From: Anisodus tanguticus
Taxonomy: Eukaryota > Streptophyta > Magnoliopsida > Solanales > Solanaceae
Direction of reading: 5' to 3'
NCBI GenBank assembly: GCA_034509755.1
Contig: CM067548.1
Location: 15,080,018-15,144,017 of the forward strand
Length of the DNA: 64,000 bases
Shown: positions 1 through 10,205 of the stretch, in pieces
How positions within the stretch are numbered: the stretch's first letter is position 1
How the letters are laid out: the number at the start of each line of letters is the position of its first letter
The notes under the pieces: model-generated
What the model saw: the letters and a program-made list of their open reading frames with translations, nothing else
What the model was told of the DNA's origin: nothing
The model's database searches: none
Position numbers and translations under genes: made by a program

Positions 1-41
1 ACGATATAGGGTTATGGAAGAGCATAAACAGTCTCTTTCTA

Positions 42-229
42 AAAGGGCATCCCGGTGCACTAAGCTCCCGCTAAATAAAATCTTGAGGCGGAGGTTCGAA
101 CCCAAGTCTCCAACCACCCAAATCTAAAAGGGCAGACTGGTGCACTAAGCTCCCGCTACGCGCGGGGTCTGGGGAAGAGCCGGACCACAAGGGTCTATTG
201 TACACAGCCTTAGCTTGCATTTCTGCCAA
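42..229 (+). mobile_element. TS-type SINE, rearranged copy
   Basis: A non-coding tRNA-derived short retroelement. The right part (about 129-225) reads GGTGCACTAAGCTCCCGCTA, then GCGCGGGGTCTGGGGAAGAG and a pyrimidine-rich part ending in TGCATTTCTGCC, which I recognise as the head of the tobacco TS SINE. The same head (AAAGGGCATCCCGGTGCACT) also starts at 42, followed by unrelated sequence with a B-box-like GGTTCGAACCC at 94-104, so the copy is partly duplicated or chimeric. An identical 18-bp direct repeat, ATAAACAGTCTCTTTCTA, lies at 24-41 and 230-247 and looks like a target-site duplication. The usual 3' half of the family is missing. Confidence 0.75.
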
Positions 230-405
230 ATAAACAGTCTCTTTCTAATTGTAGTAAATCCAAAATTGCTTACAATAGAGAGTGCAGTTCACAGAATCTA
301 AATCTTAAGAGGAATTTGCAAGATTGAATGGTGGATGAACTCATAGATTTGCTGAAATGTTGGAAGAATGTATTGTTAACAGAGAGTACAGGGACAAAAT
401 GAAAT

Positions 406-900
406 GGGGAACTCAAGGATGCTTTCTACTCAGTTAAAGCAGGATATGATGACAGGTGCTCCAATAAAATGGTGATTGACTTATGGCCATTGTAACTAGT
501 ATGGAAGACAAAATTGCCAACCAAAGTGAGATGCTTCAGCTGGTTAGTTTTAAAGGGTGCTTGCCTCACCCAGGATAACCTAATTAGGACTTTTCAACTA
601 GCTAACAGGTGTTTCATGTGCCAATCAGACACAAAATCCATCAACCATTTGTTTCTTCACTGCTCAATGGCTGCAGACATCTGGAACATGTTTCTCATTA
701 TTATTGGACTGAACTGGTTTATGCCCTTCACTGCCAGAGCCTATGTGAGCTGGATTTTTGCCATCAAAAAGATCTGGATTACGGTACCTGCAAGCATATC
801 TTGGTATATTTGGATGGAAATGAATCGCAAATGTTTTGATGGGTTATCAACTTCAAACTGCTATCTAAAGGCTAGATGCTTAGTTAATCTTTTTAGTTGA
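406..900 (+). mobile_element. LINE remnant with reverse-transcriptase zinc-binding domain
   Basis: C-terminal end of a non-LTR retrotransposon polyprotein (zf-RVT domain, found after the reverse transcriptase in plant LINEs). The frame opens with GELKDAFYSVKAGYD at 409, continues through a TAA stop at about 499, and then gives WKTKLPTKVRCFSWLV and a CFMC...HLFLHC cysteine/histidine cluster at about 610-665, followed by IWNMF and a W-rich segment. The domain order and spacing match the family, but the reverse transcriptase and endonuclease are absent upstream, where the SINE lies. DNA to about 1060, ending near a short A run, is probably the 3' tail of the same LINE. Dead fragment. Confidence 0.8.
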
Positions 901-1691
901 GCTAAACTCTGCCCTGTAAATAACTCTGATTGACTTTTGGATTTTGTCAGCTCTAGTTTTGTAGCACTCAAGTTGTAAATAATCTGAACAAAACTTTTCC
1001 TTTTGTAATCTTTTCAGCATCTTCTTGATGCTTTTTATGATATCCTACATCAAAAAAACTCTTTTGGCAGAAGAATCTCTCTTAATGGCTTTTAAATCAT
1101 TTTGCTTTTAGGCTCTCCATTTAGTCAATATCTTTTTTTTTTCCTTTGCTTGGTTGCTTTTTTGTGCATGTTCTTTTCTTCTTCTTTTCTGAGTTTTTGG
1201 TCAAGCATCTTTTAATATATGTATGATAGTAAGTTATTTGACATCGCGCTTCCTCTGTACACAGACGCTATAGACCAATATATATGTGTGGAAGTCTTGT
1301 ATGCTTAACGGAATGATTTAATCCTTGTATTTTTCAAATATTCTGCAGATATGCTCTTTAGTTGTAAAACTGGACTTCGCTTGACACCGAATTGGCAAAT
1401 TGTGGTGTTTGGGGATGGGGTGGTTTTAGGATACCAAGGGAAAGTAGAAAAATTTACTTCAAGCTTCTATTTGATAATTGAATGGTGAATTTGTTGAGTG
1501 AAAGGGTCCCATCAACCTTTCTGTAGCTGGCCAAGCCAATCAGCTGCTGTAAAAGACCTTCGAGTAGTTTTTTGAAGTTTGAAAGAATTAAGTTTTGCCA
1601 TAGCAGTGTAATGCTTAATCAAACTGCCTTCCCCCTGGGAAAGAAAAGGGTAATGTTTATAAATGGCTAACTTTTCTGGTCCTCTTTTCAG
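901..1691. other. Non-coding stretch, LINE tail then probable intron
   Basis: No protein-like reading frame was recognised on either strand. The first 160 bases are probably the LINE 3' tail. The rest is T-rich, as in plant introns, and ends in CTCTTTTCAG at 1682-1691, a good splice acceptor in front of the coding exon that follows. Earlier exons were not found. Confidence 0.4.
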
Positions 1692-3318
1692 GATAATGTC
1701 CGACTGGTGTTGGATATTGCAACAGAGATCCCAGATCGTGAGCCGCTTCTTCAAAACCATTTCTTTGCCCTTCTTTCCTCTGTGTGGAAAGTGCGGAAAA
1801 GCTACACAAATACATTCTCGTCTTCCCAGAATGGATTCTGCCATTCTGGAAATTTATATACACCAATTATGAACCGTGTTTCGACAAATTACTCAATGGG
1901 TCCACCTGTAAAGAGATTTTCTAATTTAAGTATATGCGCCAAGTTAGTAGCAGTTGCTCTCTCTGACGAGAAGAAAGCACAAAGTGATGAGAGAATCTCC
2001 ATTTGTGACCAGAGAGAAGAAGCTTCTTTTCCTGCTGAGCATTTGGATATTACACTGGAATTTGGGCCAGAGAAAGATGATAAGACAATTTCCTTGCCAT
2101 ATCCCATAACTGTCAAAATACCTGGTCCTGAATCTCCATTGCCTTCAAGAATGAGAATAGCTGAGCATCATCATTTCAAGTCTTCCCAGATTATGGCTGA
2201 AAACCGATTCTGGTATGTAATCATGCAACTCTAGCTTGTTGCATGCTTTCAGTTAAGTGAACAGAGTCAAATGGCAACTTAATTAAGTGGTTTGAATTGT
2301 CCAATGAAGTTACACAGACCTCTTTCTTAGGTTAAATTATATAAGAAATTACTTTTAGTTTTTAAAAGTATATGCAATCCCGGAAGTTTTGAGTCATTAT
2401 AATGACTTTTGGGCAATTAATTTTCTTCTATATCATGGTGTTAAACTTGATAGTCTTCATCTATTTTTCGTGATCATACAATTAAGAAATGAAATTCACA
2501 TTTTAATTAGAAATATAAGAACTGGAAAAGATTCTAGGTCTTTCACATTCTAGTACTTTATTTTGGTCGGGTGCTCCAAATTCTCCATTTAGAGACCATT
2601 CACATTTTTCTTCTAAGAACCAACCAAGGCAGGAAGTTGTGCTGAAAGAAAGTGCAACGTTCATCCATGCTATTTCAAGCTCAATAATCTATAGATATTC
2701 TCTTACATACTTGAGTTTGAAAAGATAAATTCAAACGGAGCTTTATCCTTGATATACTGTATGTAATTTTGGAAGCACTGTTGAAGTTGGTAGTACTTCA
2801 AATTCAATGGGCACATTGATCCAGATTAATCAATATTCCCATTTAAATCCATATTTATGCAGGGAGTAGTATTTACATGCTAATTTTCTGCTTTCAGGGC
2901 TGCATCAAGTAGTGAAGGTTGTTCAGATTGGGCTTCCCTTGCTTTCCCTATTGGAGATGCCAAGTCACGTACTCCAGTGAAATCACAATTTCTAGGGAAG
3001 CATAAGCCTTCTGATTTGGTGAAGGTTTCGAAATCTAAGTCTAGAAAGATATCAACAGAATCTAGTGATGTTGGTCGGACCAAGGATCTAGTGTTGCCAC
3101 CAATACCATCTGTGTCTGATGATTCCTGTCCAACAGCTGATGTGGGATTATCATTCCTTACAGAAAGTGGAAATGGTTTTGAAGACAGGACCCTGTTAGA
3201 CCTAAACTCAGAATTTAATGCAGGGGTTGAGGATGTACTCCGACATGAATATGTTCCTGACTTTATATCAGGACTTGACGATTGGTCAGTGTTTCCAGAG
3301 TTCACAGATATTGGGTAG
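1692..3318 (+). CDS. Two-exon 3' part of an unidentified cellular gene
   Basis: Exon 1 is 1692-2212 after a CTCTTTTCAG acceptor, starting DNVRLVLDIATEIPDREPLL. A 685-bp intron (2213-2897, GTATGT...TTTCAG) interrupts a TGG codon (phase 2). Exon 2 runs 2898-3318 and ends PEFTDIG-stop. The joined frame is open for about 313 codons. The protein is hydrophilic, Ser- and acid-rich, with no membrane segment; exon 2 has a basic patch (KVSKSKSRK), as in nuclear proteins, but I do not recognise the family. Clean splice sites and an open joined frame favour a real gene over chance. No start codon or upstream exon is found, so this is either the 3' part of a gene whose other exons lie upstream or a truncated copy. 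A protein-like stretch follows the stop in another frame (see findings). Confidence 0.6.
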
Positions 3319-4228
3319 CTATGAAAATGTGAACTATGATATCATCATCTGGGCATCTAAGTTGGCAATTTGCTCTAATATTGGAGGCAAGAAACATCTC
3401 GGGCACCGAGCTTGGAATCATGAAGGTGGTTCGATAAGGGAAGGAAATATCTCGTTTGTTAGATGTCGATGAAGAGACAATTGGTTTGCTGATGAAGCAG
3501 TTTTCATGCATGGACATTGACCGTCAGAGGTATTTGGTGGACGTGAAAGACGTACGGATGCTCTGCATACGAAATGTAAAAAGTTAGCAATTCATGTAAG
3601 TAGGAGTGTAGGCTGCTTAATTTTTTCATTACTGGGAAATCTGTGCTTGCAAATTTTGGAGGATGCAGTCAAATTCATTTGTTTAGGCACATTTCCCCTC
3701 TTAGATTTCGGAAAAGATGTAGTGGTTTAGTGATTTAATTATTGAAATGAAAAGTTATTTCTACACTTTATTTTCTCTCTGGCTCATTCATCGGATTATC
3801 ACACCTTCCAAATCAAATAGTGAAGATGACAGAATGTCATAATTAAATCTTAGTTCAATGGTCTCTTAGTCCTGCTTCTACACGTGTACTGCTCTCTGAA
3901 CACCGGTCTATTGGAAATGAAGATATGAGTCCATTTGAATGAAATTGTTAAAATGGTACCTTATAATAATGTAACTCTTATGTCTATTTTGTTTTCCACT
4001 TGGGGGTAAATGTAAGGAAGAAAAGGACAATGCGACCTAGATTGTGATAAACATACTTGTGTTGTTATACCAAATCAAAGAAAGGAAATTGAATCTGAGA
4101 ATACATAAAGAGTCTCAAGGACTTTATTATGATAGATGATGGTCGTGCTATGAAGTGAGTACATAACCGGATATTAAATTCGAAAGGTACTAATTTGTAA
4201 TAAGTATCAGCCACTGTGAGGCTATGAA
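3319..4228. other. Probable 3' UTR and intergenic DNA
   Basis: After the exon 2 stop, positions of about 3340-3590 still read like protein in a different frame, broken by one TAA. From about 3600 onward the DNA is AT-rich with no reading frame or repeat that I recognise. A 3' untranslated region followed by spacer is the simplest reading. Confidence 0.4.
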
Positions 4229-5020
4229 TAGGGGTGTCCGGTTTTTGGTTAAAACCAAAATCAGACCATTGTAATCGGTTTTTTAATTATTAAAACCAAA
4301 CCAAATCAAGTATAATATATATATCTATTGGTTTGGTTGTTGTCGGTTTGGGTTGGTTTGGTTCGATTTTTCATTTTTTAAGAAATTTAATAGTATTTCT
4401 CTCTTTCATTTTTCTTCCTACGATTAAGAAAGACTTTTTCATTTTTTTTTCAACCTATAATTTGTTATTATTACTTTTTTATTGTAAGAGCTATAATTTT
4501 CTTTTTCTGTTTTCACGGGAACTTCCTCTTTTTGGTTAACAACCTATGTTGGGCTAACTAAGCTCACTATCTGGATTATGGAGAAAATATCTTAAGATCT
4601 ATAACATTTAATCAAGTGAATAAAGTTTATAAGAAACACAATCTTTTTTAGCTAAATCTCATAAATGTTTCTGTGAATTAATGAGATTGGATTTCATGGA
4701 TCTCTTTTAGTTAGAAATGAGAAGTTGATTAGTCCATTAGAGATAAAGAAAATTTGATAAAAAAATAATCAAAATATTTATACTTATAAAAATTAATATA
4801 TCTTATATATACAATTATAAAAATTATGTATATGATTTGTCGGTTCGGTTCGTTTTTTTTCTTCGGTTTGTTTTTCATGAAATCAAAACCAAACCAAATA
4901 TTATTAGTTTTTAAAAATTTAACCAAACCAAACCAAACTCAAACACAAACAACTATCAGTTTATTTGATCAATTTGATTCGATTGCGGTTTGGATCTATT
5001 TTGGTTTGTGAACACCCCTA
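4229..5020. mobile_element. MITE-like element with TAGGGGTGT termini
   Basis: The left end reads TAGGGGTGTCCGGTTTTTGG and the right end GGTTTGTGAACACCCCTA, an imperfect terminal inverted repeat (TAGGGGTGT-TC). The interior has many GGTTTGGTT-like runs near the left end and AACCAAACCAAA-like runs near the right, so the element could fold back on itself. It has no coding capacity. Termini of this type and the lack of genes fit a hAT-like non-autonomous element. The 8-bp flanks (GCTATGAA and GTTACACA) agree only weakly, so the class is uncertain. Confidence 0.6.
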
Positions 5021-5809
5021 GTTACACATTCTTTTTGTTTCATTTGGCTTATTGAACTGATTTAAGAAAAACTGGTCGTAATCAGACCCTTAATATACAA
5101 TCACATGGCCTTTACAGTTTCTTTGAACATGCAGTATAAAACTAAAGAAAAGAAACAAAAACAAGAATATAGTAACAAAAACAGGCCAAAAATGAAAGCA
5201 GCAGTAGAGTTGTGTAAGCAGTTTCAATGCCTCGGATTGATGCCATGTCTGCACACCTCAAAGCTCTCACCAGGTGCAATGTAATTAAATCCAATTGAAC
5301 CTTCTTTAGGTAATCAAAAAAGTTTTGCATTCTTCCAACTTCAGCTTGTAATCCTTGTGTAGTAGCTTTCCATATGATATCATCTCTAACTTTTTAACTG
5401 TAAGATATGATCTGAATCATCCACACTTTTGTCCCAATGGAATGAACATCAAAATGTTAATACCACCACTAGAACAAACCTGCAGATAATCAAATCATCC
5501 ATACATTAACATGTATTCCAGCTACTTATCTGGATCAGGCATCTAGTTCACAACCGGATTATTCTGTTAAAGTGGTCTTAGTCAGGTGATCTTTTTCTGA
5601 GTACTCTTGATATGATGTTTGGAGTGTGTTGCTTGTCCAGATTTATTATTTTCCCAACTGTAGCTATCTCCTGAAAAGAGTTGAACTGATAGTTACCTGT
5701 AAAGTTTAAAATCAGGTTAGTGAAAAAATCTGCCAAGGTGTTCCCCTCTCTGAGTATATGTGTGACTTGACTGCTTTTCCTTTTGTCATTATGTTAATTC
5801 CAGCATTCA
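5021..5809. other. Unassigned spacer
   Basis: AT-rich DNA with no recognisable gene, element end or repeat. The short open frames here have no protein-like composition. Confidence 0.4.
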
Positions 5810-6158
5810 TTAATATAAAGATTGACGCACCACACATGCCACCACTTGTGCCCATTGCCGCAACTTTATCTTCACTGCCTGGGGATTATCTCATGGATCG
5901 ACAATGGTGTGGGGACTGCCAGGAGGAGGGGTTGAATCACAATTGGAGATGACCGATAATAAAAAAGGTCTTAGAAAGAGTATTGTCGTATTGTTTATTG
6001 ACAACGTAAAATAAGCCTTACGTCGGGAAAGTATCAGAAAATCATTGATCCATTTTAGCCAAATCAAATCCAAACCCTAATTCAATACCATCATTAAGCT
6101 CATCAAGATCGGTAACGCTCTTGCTCCACTTTCCACTGGTACCTTTACCCGTTGCCAT
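5810..6158 (-). pseudogene. DUF1685-family protein, broken C-terminal copy
   Basis: Read on the minus strand, three pieces in different frames line up in order with a plant DUF1685 protein (function unknown). First is ATGKGTSGKWSKS with SVTDLDELNDGIELGFGFD (about 6158-6086). Then FSDTFPT-stop-GLFYVVNKQYDNTLSK (about 6042-5975). Then SVISNCDSTPPPGSPHTIVDP-stop-DNPQ followed by AVKIKLRQWAQVVACVVRQS (about 5960-5815), ending in a TAA at 5810-5812. The conserved DELxxxIELGFGFD block and the terminal WAQVVACVVR block are both visible. At least two frameshifts and two internal stops (TAA, TGA) show that it is dead. Just upstream, in yet another frame, RVKAWQR may belong to the same gene. Confidence 0.78.
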
Positions 6159-6193
6159 GCCTTAACGCGAAATATGTCAGGCGATTGAGATTT

Positions 6194-6990
6194 CTATTTG
6201 TACAATGAAGACGCAGCCGTTGACGGCGGTACAAGCAGTTGTTTTGCTAGTGGAGCTCCCGTGAGGTATGCCATGGAGAATACATAACCAATCCAACCCC
6301 TATGAGAGGGCAGTGGGGGAGCTCTGATGGCTCGAACGTGTAGGTTATTGTCAAATGGTACAAATTTGAAGTTATTCCCTTGATTTTCCAGTCTTTGAAA
6401 AACTTGCTCATTTTTTATAAACAAACTGGGGCATGACTCTGCAGACTATTTTCTTCAAGATGTCGTATCAACTAATGATGTTTCTTGTTATGAAGTTGAT
6501 GACTTCTCTTTCCAATATTTGGGAGAAAGATCCTGGTTCTACCCCTTTGTTGAAGTTATCAGTCAAGATGAGCAAAAATTGAACCTGACATAGGGCAGTT
6601 GGTAGTGGTCCAACTATATAAATCCCCCATTTCTTCGACAATGCAATAGTGAGATGTTATGTTCTTAAGTTTTCTGCAGGATTTCTTGTCCTTGGGAAAT
6701 GTTCCATGCTGCAAATAGTTAACAAAAAAGTTGCGCCAATCCCATATTTGATGAAGAGAGTTCACCACATACCGATCAATGACTGGGTGGACTAGGCCCA
6801 CTATTGTGTTTCTTCTTTTGTAAGATCGAAAGCGGGAGATAAATTTTCTAAAGCATTTTCTTCGGTGTTCTCTTTTAGGAGGATTTGTGTTGCTTTCTAT
6901 TCGCAAACCTGAGACAACAATGTAATGACCCTGGCTGAGCACGTTTGCATCCAAACATCTCTTTCCTAATATGTTCCTATGACCTGAAGG
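6194..6990 (-). pseudogene. Ty3/gypsy pol fragment (RNase H to integrase linker)
   Basis: On the minus strand, about 6800-6590 encodes DWRNFFVNYLQHGTFPKDKK followed by a basic stretch, HYCIVEE and GDLYSW. This pattern (WR..F..YL.HG..P.DKK..., then a segment ending in a LY motif) is the linker in front of the integrase zinc-binding domain in gypsy polyproteins. No complete domain is present, and the remainder down to 6194 is open but not recognisable. It stops abruptly at the LTR fragment that begins at 6996. Assignment to element type is uncertain. Confidence 0.5.
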
Positions 6991-6995
6991 ACTAA

Positions 6996-9900
6996 TGTCA
7001 CGACCCAAATGACTAAGTCATGCGGACACCTAGCATTCTCCACCTCGGTAAGCGAACCAATTTCTTAAAGATTCACCCAAAACATAAATACATAAGAAGA
7101 ACAATAGATGTCTAAAAACATAGATACATAAAAATGCGGAACACACTAACTTACCCAAGGGATCTGATCTGAATAGTACAAGGGCTTCTAAGTATACAAC
7201 TTGAATGAAAATTACAACTACAACCAGAATACACTGTTGTTTAGAAAGAGAATTAAACAGAGAAATCTAGATGAACTCCATGAGATCCTTAAAAGCTAAT
7301 CGAACCTCGCTGAAGTTCCTGCAACAACTCTACACCTCGAAAAGGATGTAGCAAGAATAGTATCAGTTTACACACTATACTGGTAGGTATCATAGGCCGA
7401 AAACAGTTAGCTAACATATATAAAGGAAGAAACTGAAGAATAGACATGCTCGCAATCAAGTACAAATCCAGTCAGAATCCAAGGAATATGAAAATAAGCA
7501 CACCCACGTAAGACTTGCAACAAGGTGAATTACACTAGGTCTAGTAGTCTACAGTCATAGCGTAGGTGGAATCTCTAGTCCTCAAATCCATCGAGTGCCT
7601 AAGTAAGAGATTAACAAGCAACCACCATCTCAAGTGTATTAACAATTAAGGAATCAAGGTTGAACCGCATCACACAATACCATGAAAATAACAACCAGAA
7701 TCAGAGGTATGAGTGGATGTAATGTGAAAATGTACTGGACAACTGTCTCCTGTCGTACATACATGCTCGGGGCGGAATATATCATCGTCCCAGCAGTCAT
7801 GAACCATGGGAGACCCGCGAAGTCCATGTACCAGTCACTCTGTATCACACAACCTAGAGTGACTCTTCCACCCACCACACCATTAGCCATTCCATATCAT
7901 TCAGCATAGAATGGCTACATAAATATTATGTCATAAAAATAAATGTTGTTTCTTTCTCACTTATCACCATTACGCCAATCACAGGTAATATCAATATCGT
8001 GGCATCACCATCACGCCAATCACATGTATGTCAATGCATCATTGAAATGAGGATGAATGCATGTATGAATGTCAAATTCAGCACTAATCATGAGATAAAT
8101 AAATATAACAACATCCGTAAAAAAATTACCAATCTGACCTTATTCCTAAATTTGTACAATGCCAAGTCCGGAACACTTTCCCTTCGGACCACATCGGTAA
8201 CAACAATTATACATGCAAGAGAGGCCATACGAAATAAGCATGTAGCAAACACTATAATAGGAAGCCTTTGGTATTTCACTTTCCCTCTACCATTTTTAAT
8301 GTCAAATCATAGTTCACAACAATGATTCATGTATAATGTGTATGAATGATATGCATGTATCAATCTAAGTGTGAATCATAATCAAATCTCAATCGTGCCA
8401 CACATGGACACATATCACAATATCAGTATCAAGTTAAGTTTGTTTCTCTATCTATGATAATACTAAGATGAATGACAGATAAATATATCACAAGTACTGT
8501 ATGGTAACTACGTACAAGTCCACCAATCACAAAGAGGCAACAAGTCACAAATAGTCAATAGTATCCAACCTAAGTAATCCATCCCAACTTCATGCCCTAA
8601 GGCTTACATGCTTTCTCCAACAGTATCTAACTAAACATACGTTTTGCTAACTAAAGTCTAACCAGAAGGTAAGCCATAACCTACCTGGATGCCAAGCAGA
8701 ATCCACACACGATCACAAAAGAGCCTTGACTCTCTGCGAGTCTCGGTAATACTCGGAGTCTAATCATTATAGCAATCCAAGTTAGAACATAAACGGACAA
8801 CACCCATAACACTAGACTGTTCTTCGAATCCAACCAACTATGAAAAAATAGAAAAGTGGGCCCACGAGGGTAAAACATTAATTAAAAGATGAAATTGGTA
8901 AACTAATATTCTAGAAGTTCAATTCTACTCTCCAATTGCGTAATTAAAACAATAATAGGTCAATTACCTTGTTCAAATTCAAAACCCCAATTAGTATAAA
9001 CCCTAGAATTTCCCCCAAATCGCCAAATAGTTTTAAACATGAAATTGATCAATAAATTAACATCTACTAGTCCATTACATCACTAATATATAACACCCAT
9101 TTCCATAAACCAATTCACAACCCCTAATTCTTCAAATTTAAGCTCTCTTATTCTCAACAAGTCAACCCTCTTTTTCACTCTCCAAAACATGGACTAAAGT
9201 CTAAAATAGAGGAATATAACAATAGAAGTAACTAGTTTTAGGGTTTAGAAATTACCTATGAGAAACACCTTGAATCTCCTCAAAACCAAACTAAGAACTT
9301 TGGAAATGGAAAATGGGGTCTAAAAGTCGGCTAGGGCTCATTTATCCTGCACCTACAGTGGCTCCTTCGCGTTCGCGAGACCCCGTCGCGATCACGAAGG
9401 GTTAACTTGACCCGACCCATAAATACACTTCGTGATCGCGAGAGATACCATGCGACTGTGAAGCACTTCAACTCTCCCTTCTTAAACAACCTATATCCTC
9501 TACACTTAATCAGCATTTGATAGATTATCCAACCCCGAGCAATCTTAGTTATTGGTGGGGGTTCGGTTCGTTAGCTGGTATTTGTTTAGTCATTCAGATA
9601 GTGACTGGCGTTTTTTAGCTATGCATTACACACCTCATGTGGATCTAGCTTTCAACAGCGTGTCCACGTGATCACATCCAACACCACCGCGATCGCGAGA
9701 ACTTGATTTCATCAAGGCTCGTGATCGCGCCCCCTTCCTCGCGATAGCGAAGAAGGAAATAAGAACAACAGCACCAGATTTTTCTGTTTTCTCCCGAACT
9801 TTGACTCAACCCTCAAAAATCATTCGGAAGCCAAATAACACAAACCAAATTGCAACCACACATAAAAACACACTACAGACTCACTCGTGGTCTCGAAATT

Positions 9901-10205
9901 TCCATCAGAGGTCTATTTTACCAAGCGAACCCTCAATGGCCAAAACTAACTTTCCAACCTAATACCAAAAATGCTCCTGAGTGTCTCGGGAACCGAACCA
10001 ACTATCCCACCAAGTCATAATTGACCTTTCGAACCTCACGGAATCGACGGAATTTCTAAAAGGTCCGTTTACACAAAAGTCAACTATTGGTCAACATTTA
10101 CACTATTTAAAGTTCTAATTTCTCAACTTCTACTAGAATCGTATGTTATCTTCGAGAATCGAGTCGATATGAGTAAAATAGTCAAAATGCACATAACGAC
10201 AAAAC
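6996..10205 (-). mobile_element. Partial Ty3/gypsy LTR, 3' end intact
   Basis: The plus strand starts TGTCACGACCCAAATG, the reverse complement of the LTR end GGGTCGTGACA seen in related elements here. The order of blocks parallels the solo LTR at 15858: a Cys-poor AT-rich first part, a GCGATCGCGA-rich part (9364-9754), then CTCGGGAACCGAACCAAC and GTCATAA motifs near 9980-10020. The expected other end (TGTAAC... on the minus strand) is not found before about 10205, where the similarity stops, so the LTR is truncated. No internal region is attached. The right boundary is approximate. Confidence 0.55.
9364..9754. repeat. Cluster of CGCGATCGCGA-like palindromes
   Basis: Six variants of the palindrome CGCGATCGCGA (for example CGCGTTCGCGAG, CGTGATCGCGAG, CGCGATCGCGAGAAC, CGCGATAGCGAAG) lie in under 400 bases of otherwise AT-rich LTR DNA. 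Weaker versions occur at the matching place in the LTRs at about 17285-17390 and 27715-27770. Confidence 0.7.

Noticed and set aside
94..104. tRNA gene suggested by GGTTCGAACCC
   Set aside because: Only the B-box-like part is present; no cloverleaf with acceptor and anticodon arms could be formed, and it lies in a SINE-derived region.
4333..4539. Open frame rich in Leu and Phe that could look like a small membrane protein
   Set aside because: It comes from T-rich low-complexity DNA of the MITE-like element and has no upstream gene features.
6996..10205. Complete solo LTR
   Set aside because: Only the GGGTCGTGACA end is present; no opposite terminus or target duplication could be found.
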